Shown here: in pieces, positions 26,593 to 32,559 of the stretch
Position numbering within the stretch: position 1 is the first letter of the stretch
Layout of the letters: the number at the start of each line of letters is the position of its first letter
Assembly: GCA_003232185.1 (NCBI GenBank)
Contig: QIMC01000476.1
Coordinates: forward strand, 1 to 32,559
Length of the DNA stretch: 32,559 nucleotides
Origin: Flammeovirgaceae bacterium
Lineage (GTDB): Bacteria > Bacteroidota > Bacteroidia > Cytophagales > Cyclobacteriaceae
Reading direction: 5' to 3'
Made by a program: the position numbers and the translations under genes
The notes under the pieces: model-generated
Seen by the model: the letters and a program-made list of their open reading frames with translations, nothing else
The model's database searches: none
What the model was told of the DNA's origin: nothing

Positions 26593-28521
26593 TTAGGTTA
26601 GAGAGTCCGCAGTTCGGCCGACCATCATTTCTATTGCGGCTTCGGCGATGGCTTTGGGGTCAAAACCACATTCCTGATGAAGTTCAATTTGCTGGCCATG
26701 CTCAATTATTTTGTCCGGAATGCCCAATCTTTTTACTGAGGAGTGGTAACCGTGATCAGCCATAAATTCCAATATTGCACTACCGAACCCTCCTTGAAGG
26801 CAACCATCTTCTACGGTCAGTATTTTAGGAAACTTCGCAAATATCTTGTGCAGTAGTTCTTCATCAAGAGGTTTTACAAAACGCATATCATAATGACCTG
26901 GATACAAATGGTGTTTCTGAAGTTCTTTGCAGGCCTCAATGGCATAATTGCCAATATGGCCGATGGTTAAAATTGCCAGTTCTGTTCCATCCATGATCAT
27001 TCTACCGGTGCCAATGGTAACCTCCTTCATCTCTGTTTTCCATTCCGGCATGACTCCGTGCCCGCGGGGATACCTTATGGTAAACGCCTTTCCTTTTCTT
27101 GGCAGTTGGGCGGTATACATCAGATTTCGAAGTTCGGATTCGTTCATAGGGGCGGATACGATCATATTGGGCAAGCACCTCATATAGGCCAGGTCGTATG
27201 CGCCATGATGGGTTGGTCCATCTGCCCCTGCAAAACCTGCCCGATCAAGACAGAAATTCACTGGCAGGTTCTGTATGCAAACATCATGGATAACCTGATC
27301 ATAAGCCCGTTGCATAAACGTACTGTAAATATTGCAATAAGGTATAATACCCTGAGTGGCTAATCCAGCACTAAAAGTAACCGCGTGTTGCTCTGCTATA
27401 CCCACGTCAATGGCACGGTCTGGCATAGCTTCCATCATGATGTTCATGGAAGAACCTGAAGGCATGGCAGGGGTTATTCCCATGATCTTGTCGTTTTTCT
27501 TAGCCAACTCCACCATAGTATGCCCAAAGACCTGTTGATATTTGGGAGGTTGTGGCGTGTTATATGTCTTTTTGAAAATCTCTCCGGTAACTTTATCGAA
27601 AGTTCCTGGGGCGTGCCATTTGGTTTGATCCTTTTCGGCTATAGGAAATCCTTTACCTTTAACTGTTATACAATGCAAAATTTTAGGACCGGGAATATGC
27701 TGAAGGTCTTTGAGCACATGAACCAGGTGATCCACATCATGCCCGTCTACCGGGCCAAAGTAGCGAAGGTTTAGCGATTCAAATAAATTGCTCTGTTTGA
27801 GTAGCACGGATTTCAACCCATTTTCTACATTTGATACTACCTCCCGGGCAGAAGAGCCAAACGTACTGAGCTTTCCGAGTGCATGCCACAGTTCGTCTTT
27901 TACTTTATTATAGGTTTGAGAAGTGGTAATGTCCGTCAGATAGTTTTTTAATGCCCCAACATTAGGGTCAATTGACATACAATTATCGTTCAGGATTATT
28001 AGCAGGTTGCAATTAGAGACCCCAGCATGATTCATGGCTTCAAATGCCAGCCCGGCGGTCATGGCACCATCACCGATAACTGCAATGTGTTGCTTATCGC
28101 TGATCTGAAGATATTCTGAAGCATGGGCCATTCCCAGTGCGGCGGAGATTGAGGTAGAGCTATGTCCAACTCCAAAAGTGTCGTAAATACTCTCATCTCG
28201 CTTGGGAAAGCCTGAGATTCCACCATATAGTCTGCTGGTGTGAAATATGTCTTTTCGTCCGGTTAATATTTTGTGACCATACGCCTGATGACCTACATCC
28301 CAAACCAACTGGTCTACCGGAGTATTAAATACATAGTGAAGAGCTATCGTTAGTTCAACAACCCCAAGACTGGCTCCAAAATGCCCCCCGTATACCGAAA
28401 CTAAGTCTACAATGAATTGCCGGAGCTCCTGAGTTAAAAGCACCAACTGTTCCTGCTTTAGCTTTTTCAGGTCTTGTGGACTATCAATAGTAGCTAATAA
28501 TTTGCCGGGCTCAATTAACAT
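26593..28521 (-). CDS. dxs: 1-deoxy-D-xylulose-5-phosphate synthase
   Basis: 'GHFGASLGVVELTIALHYVFNTPVDQLVWDVGHQAYGHKILTGR', 'VIGDGAMTAGLAFEAMNHAG', 'YCNIYSTFMQRAYDQVIHDVCIQNLPVNFCLDRAGFAGADGPTHHGAYDLAYMR'. Confidence 0.98.
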   Translation of the reverse strand: MLIEPGKLLATIDSPQDLKKLKQEQLVLLTQELRQFIVDLVSVYGGHFGASLGVVELTIALHYVFNTPVDQLVWDVGHQAYGHKILTGRKDIFHTSRLYGGISGFPKRDESIYDTFGVGHSSTSISAALGMAHASEYLQISDKQHIAVIGDGAMTAGLAFEAMNHAGVSNCNLLIILNDNCMSIDPNVGALKNYLTDITTSQTYNKVKDELWHALGKLSTFGSSAREVVSNVENGLKSVLLKQSNLFESLNLRYFGPVDGHDVDHLVHVLKDLQHIPGPKILHCITVKGKGFPIAEKDQTKWHAPGTFDKVTGEIFKKTYNTPQPPKYQQVFGHTMVELAKKNDKIMGITPAMPSGSSMNIMMEAMPDRAIDVGIAEQHAVTFSAGLATQGIIPYCNIYSTFMQRAYDQVIHDVCIQNLPVNFCLDRAGFAGADGPTHHGAYDLAYMRCLPNMIVSAPMNESELRNLMYTAQLPRKGKAFTIRYPRGHGVMPEWKTEMKEVTIGTGRMIMDGTELAILTIGHIGNYAIEACKELQKHHLYPGHYDMRFVKPLDEELLHKIFAKFPKILTVEDGCLQGGFGSAILEFMADHGYHSSVKRLGIPDKIIEHGQQIELHQECGFDPKAIAEAAIEMMVGRTADSLT

Positions 28522-28727
28522 TCAGCTCCTGTTTTTTTATATAAACTGACATAAAAGTACAATGTTTTGGAAACTACTACAATATTTTCTGCAGGCAATC
28601 AGTCTATCCACTTTTTTTTTAAGGTCCTGTAATTAATTCGAAGTATAAATGATATCTTTGACTAGTGCCGAGTCAAAGGTTAAATGACGGGTAAGGGGGA
28701 AGTAGATTTAGCCTTGACACTAGCCCA

Positions 28728-28735
28728 TATTTTTG
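28728..28735 (+). promoter_or_regulatory. Putative -7 element TATTTTTG for scpA
   Basis: Exact match to TAnnTTTG; no well-spaced -33 TTG seen. Confidence 0.35.
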
Positions 28736-28765
28736 AATTTTACCCCAGAATTAACCAATATTAAA

Positions 28766-29515
28766 TTGAGTTTTGAGATAAAGCTTCCTCTGTTTGAAGG
28801 CCCTTTTGATCTGCTTTTGTTTTTTATACAACGCGATGAGCTGGATATTTACGATATCCCCATTACCACCATCACGGTTGACTTCTTAGCATACATCCAG
28901 GAGCTGGAATATCTAAATATTGAGGTGGCTAGTGAATTTATTCTAGTAGCTGCTACCCTCATGCGTATCAAAGCTAAAATGTTGCTGCCCCGTCCGGTGT
29001 TGGATGAAGATGGCAATGAGATTGATCCCAGGGAAGAGTTGGTGAGACATTTACTGGAGTATAAAAAGTATAAATCGGTACTGTCCCAATTGCAAGAAAT
29101 GGAGTTGAACCGATCACAACGGGAGCCCCGTGGCAACACATTATCTGAAATTCGGACCCTGTCAGCAACCACCAACGTTGAGGCAGAACTGCAGGACGTG
29201 GATCTTTACAAATTGCTTAAGACCTTTCAAGGAGTAATGGAGCGATTCGAAAATGAGCGTCAGCGACCAGTACACCAGGTGGTTCAATACCCATATAGTA
29301 TTGAAAAACAAAAGACCCTGTTGATGCAGGACCTGGTGCCAGGGCAAAGGCTTTCATTCATTGATATTATTAGCAAAGAAGCCAATAAAGTGGTGGTAAT
29401 TTTCAACTTTTTAGCAATTCTGGAACTACTTCAACTTCAGTTGATCACGTTACATTTAGGCATAGGATTCAACAATTTTTGGATCGAAAGGCTGGAGGAA
29501 GCCTTGGTAGAATAG
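28766..29515 (+). CDS. scpA: Segregation and condensation protein A
   Basis: 'SFEIKLPLFEGPFDLLLFFIQRDELDIYDIPITTIT', 'EFILVAATLMRIKAKMLLPRP', 'REELVRHLLEYKKYKS'. TTG start at 28766 preferred over the 28733 TTG of the ORF track. Confidence 0.88.
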   Translation: MSFEIKLPLFEGPFDLLLFFIQRDELDIYDIPITTITVDFLAYIQELEYLNIEVASEFILVAATLMRIKAKMLLPRPVLDEDGNEIDPREELVRHLLEYKKYKSVLSQLQEMELNRSQREPRGNTLSEIRTLSATTNVEAELQDVDLYKLLKTFQGVMERFENERQRPVHQVVQYPYSIEKQKTLLMQDLVPGQRLSFIDIISKEANKVVVIFNFLAILELLQLQLITLHLGIGFNNFWIERLEEALVE

Positions 29516-30595
29516 ATGTCCCAGGACTCTGGAAAAATAATCGAAACCTTAAATCCTAATAAAGTATGGATTCCGGTCTTATTCGGACTGGGAATAGTGG
29601 CTTATTTGTTCTACAGCGATCCTGATGTAAGTGTTGAAAACCTGGCCTTAATCATGAACGCCCGTCCGGGGATGTTCTCTCTGGCACTACTTATGATCCT
29701 GGCCCGTGCAGTGCTTTATATTTATCGCATCAAAGTAATCGCTAAAGAACACCTTGACTGGACCAGTTCGGTTTATGTAATTATTCTTTGGGAGTTTGCA
29801 AGTGCTGTTACACCATCAGTAGTGGGTGGCACTGCGGTTGCAGTGTTTATTCTGTTGAAAGAAGGAGTGAGCTTAGGTAAATCATTGGCCTTGGTCATGC
29901 TCACCGCCATCATGGATAATCTGATTTTTGTGGTCTTTGCCCCGATGGTTTTCTTTTTTGCTGAGGGGCAGATTATCCCTGAATCACCCCAGCCATTAGA
30001 ATTCATGGGATGGTCATTCAGCCCACAAACAGGTATTCAAGTACTGTTTTGGATTAGCTACGTGCTTATTGCTCTTTATACTTTGAGTATGGCATATGCC
30101 TTATTTCTCAAACCAAGGGCTTTCAAATGGATTTTGTTAAAACTGACCACCATTAAGTTTTTAAGACGCTGGCGTCATAGTGCATACGAGCATGGGAATG
30201 AAATTATTTGGGCTTCCAGTCAGTTAAAAGGAAAACGACTGACCTTTTGGTTGACAATTTCTGGAGTAACGATATTGATATGGGCTGTAAGATATTTACA
30301 ACTGAACCTGATCATTGCCTCCTTCATCGATCTTCCAATTGCCGACCATCTTTTAATATTTGCCCGTCAGATCATTCTGTGGATTATTATGCTGGTATCA
30401 CCCACGCCGGGGAGCAGTGGAGCCGCAGAGTTCTTCTTTCCCCTGTTTTTTGAAGATTACCTGGGTCAGTACACACTCATTGCCAACATCAGCTGGAGGG
30501 CATTGTCATTCTATCCATATTTGCTTTTAGGAGCCATTTTTCTACCCCGATGGCTACGGAAGGTTTATAAGGTTAAGCAATCTAAAGCTTCCTAA
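29516..30595 (+). CDS. Flippase-like / lysylphosphatidylglycerol synthase TM-region (UPF0104) protein, second paralog
   Basis: Polytopic; '[45 protein letters not shown]', '[18 protein letters not shown]'. ATG directly abuts the scpA stop. Confidence 0.82.
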   Translation: MSQDSGKIIETLNPNKVWIPVLFGLGIVAYLFYSDPDVSVENLALIMNARPGMFSLALLMILARAVLYIYRIKVIAKEHLDWTSSVYVIILWEFASAVTPSVVGGTAVAVFILLKEGVSLGKSLALVMLTAIMDNLIFVVFAPMVFFFAEGQIIPESPQPLEFMGWSFSPQTGIQVLFWISYVLIALYTLSMAYALFLKPRAFKWILLKLTTIKFLRRWRHSAYEHGNEIIWASSQLKGKRLTFWLTISGVTILIWAVRYLQLNLIIASFIDLPIADHLLIFARQIILWIIMLVSPTPGSSGAAEFFFPLFFEDYLGQYTLIANISWRALSFYPYLLLGAIFLPRWLRKVYKVKQSKAS

Positions 30596-31011
30596 TACCG
30601 CTCTAATTCAGAGAAGAAAAATCCTGCCTCAATCAGTGCATTTTCGTCAGAATCTGATCCGTGGATGGCATTTGCTTCTATGGAGGTGGCAAATAATTGA
30701 CGAATGGTGCCGGCCGCAGCATCTGATGGGTTAGTGGCTCCAATAAGTGTTCTGAAATCGTCGACTGCATTGTCTTTGGTCAGAATCATGGCAACAATGG
30801 GCCCGGAAGACATATAATTACACAGATCTTGATAGAAGGGGCGCCCCCTATGGACTGCATAAAATTTCCCTGCTACTTCCTGATTCAATCGGGTTTTCTT
30901 AATTGCTACAATATTGAATCCTGCTTCTTCAATCATCTTGATGATGGCTCCGGAATTACCAGCACTTACTGCATCTGGTTTGATCATAGTGTATGTTGTT
31001 CTTCCCTTCAT
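30592..31011 (-). CDS. ndk: Nucleoside-diphosphate kinase
   Basis: '[37 protein letters not shown]', '[28 protein letters not shown]', '[12 protein letters not shown]'. Confidence 0.97.
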   Translation of the reverse strand: MKGRTTYTMIKPDAVSAGNSGAIIKMIEEAGFNIVAIKKTRLNQEVAGKFYAVHRGRPFYQDLCNYMSSGPIVAMILTKDNAVDDFRTLIGATNPSDAAAGTIRQLFATSIEANAIHGSDSDENALIEAGFFFSELERY

Positions 31012-31180
31012 ATCTCGATTTTATTATTTGTTGCTTGAAACAGCGCGCTAAGTTATTACTTTTTACAAATTAATTCATGCCTCCAATCATTCCTTTTGAT
31101 TATGCCACTCTTTGTTTTTTATGTATTTATTCACACCTTTGCAGATCACAATTCAGCCGATATTGCCGGCTTGGGTATCA

Positions 31181-32176
31181 ATGCAGGATTTTCAAGCTTT
31201 TAAAGAGCTACTTAACACTCCCAAAAATATTATAATAGTTACCCATCATAAACCCGATGCTGATGCATTGGGTTCTTCATTGGGTCTCTGGGGATATTTA
31301 AAGAAAAAAGGTCATCGGGTTACCGTTATTACCCCTTCTGACTACCCTGATTTCCTCCATTGGATGAAAGGGAATGACGAAGTACTCATATATGAAAAGA
31401 GCAAAAAAACAGCAATCAATCAATTGATTGATTCGGCAGACATCATTTTCTGCCTTGATTTTTCAAATTTACATCGCATCAATGAACTGGGTGAGCATGT
31501 AGGTCAATCAGATGCCGTAAAGGTATTGGTGGACCACCATTTGGATCCGGAGGATTTTGCCACCTACAAGTTTTGGAGCATAGAGGCTGCGGCTACCGCT
31601 GAACTTATATACGAGCTCATCATGTCATTGGGTGATGCTGAGTTGATTGACCAGGATATAGCCGAGGCGCTTTACGCAGGAATTATGACTGATACCGGCT
31701 CCTTTCAGCATTCTAATACAACCCAAAATGTACACCGAATTACCGCTTCTCTAATTGAATTTGGGGCAGATACCCATAAAGTGGCCAGATCTATATATAA
31801 CTCAAATACTCTGGATAGACTGCGTTTTATCGGATTCTCATTGAGTCAGCGTTTAGAAGTGCTGGCAGGGCTCAATGTGGCTTTGTTTGCCATTTCTAAG
31901 CAAGACCTGGCCATGTTTAATTCAAAAACAGGAGATACGGAGGGATTGGTAAACTACGCGTTGTCCATTCGGGGGATTGTATTGGCTGCATTGATGATCG
32001 ATCATGGGGAATTAATAAAGATTTCTTTTCGTTCTGTAGGAGACTTTCCGGCAAATGAGCTGGCCCAGAAGTATTTCAACGGTGGAGGACATAAAAATGC
32101 TGCCGGCGGCAGATCTACTAAATTTAAAAAATTATTGCCATCATTTAAATCTAAACTAACCAGTTCATCAAAATAA
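31181..32176 (+). CDS. DHH/DHHA1 family phosphoesterase (NrnA-like oligoribonuclease / pAp phosphatase)
   Basis: 'VTHHKPDADALGSSLGLWGYL', 'FCLDFSN', 'VLVDHHLDP', 'AGIMTDTGSFQHSNT', DHHA1 'FNGGGHKNAAGG'. Start taken at MQDFQAF. Confidence 0.92.
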   Translation: MQDFQAFKELLNTPKNIIIVTHHKPDADALGSSLGLWGYLKKKGHRVTVITPSDYPDFLHWMKGNDEVLIYEKSKKTAINQLIDSADIIFCLDFSNLHRINELGEHVGQSDAVKVLVDHHLDPEDFATYKFWSIEAAATAELIYELIMSLGDAELIDQDIAEALYAGIMTDTGSFQHSNTTQNVHRITASLIEFGADTHKVARSIYNSNTLDRLRFIGFSLSQRLEVLAGLNVALFAISKQDLAMFNSKTGDTEGLVNYALSIRGIVLAALMIDHGELIKISFRSVGDFPANELAQKYFNGGGHKNAAGGRSTKFKKLLPSFKSKLTSSSK

Positions 32177-32182
32177 GAAAAA

Positions 32183-32559
32183 ATGTTTGAAAGAATAATA
32201 TCAGTATTGACAGTTGTAACGCTATTGGTTTCCAGCTGTGGAAAACAAGCGGGATTCGAAACCACCGACTCAGGCCTTGAATATAAATTTGTAAGCAAAG
32301 GTGATTCTGGGAACCAGCCCGAGGAAGGACAGATTGTAACCCTCAACTTATCTATGATCAGTGCAGGAGACAGCATATTGTTGGAGGCGACCAACATGCC
32401 TATTCAAAGGGTGGAACAAATGTGGAACCTAAAGGGTGGAATTGAAGAAGCTTTTGCTATGCTATCTCAAGGCGATAGTTTAATTGCCAAAGTGAAAGCC
32501 GGTGATTTGTATACACGAACCTGGCAAATGCCTGTTCCTCCTAATATAAAAGAGGATGA
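32183..32559 (+). CDS. FKBP-type peptidyl-prolyl isomerase-like lipoprotein, truncated by window end
   Basis: Reading frame from the ATG gives MFERIISVLTVVTLLVSSCGKQAGFETTDSGLEYKFVSKGDSGNQPEEGQIVTLNLSMI..., lipobox plus FKBP-like start; no in-frame stop before 32559 (the terminal 'tga' is out of frame). Confidence 0.65.
   Translation, partial: MFERIISVLTVVTLLVSSCGKQAGFETTDSGLEYKFVSKGDSGNQPEEGQIVTLNLSMISAGDSILLEATNMPIQRVEQMWNLKGGIEEAFAMLSQGDSLIAKVKAGDLYTRTWQMPVPPNIKED

Noticed and set aside
1-32559. Mobile elements, prophage, CRISPR, toxin-antitoxin, tRNA or rRNA
   Set aside because: No transposase, integrase, phage structural, Cas or TA-like ORFs, no regularly spaced repeats, and no tRNA-like cloverleaf or rRNA seen by eye; a tRNAscan/Infernal run would be needed to be certain about small RNAs.

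Overview
Chromosomal window from a Bacteroidota genome, probably Cytophagales-like (DUF4270 lipoprotein, SusC/Oar-like TonB receptor, TAnnTTTG promoter elements, long-insert Rho). It is dense with housekeeping genes: panC, glmS, ridA, gltX, rho, serS, ssb, dxs, scpA, ndk, a DHH phosphoesterase and two flippase-like (UPF0104) paralogs. I see no prophage, transposon, CRISPR array, rRNA or tRNA. The best candidates for a second look are: (1) a predicted HD-phosphohydrolase fused to a Pycsar-effector-like transmembrane domain, with no cyclase nearby; (2) a solo GT5 'glycogen synthase' N-domain whose KTGG motif reads QTSE, so it is probably a pseudoenzyme; (3) a textbook intrinsic terminator lying inside the signal-peptide codons of the next, overlapping gene; (4) a 12-bp dyad TGGTAAATACCA found in two distant intergenic spots, one nested in a larger coaxial dyad; (5) a perfect 24-bp coding tandem repeat in the Rho insertion, plus a structured rho leader. 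All family calls come from reading the sequence and recalling motifs; no database search was run.
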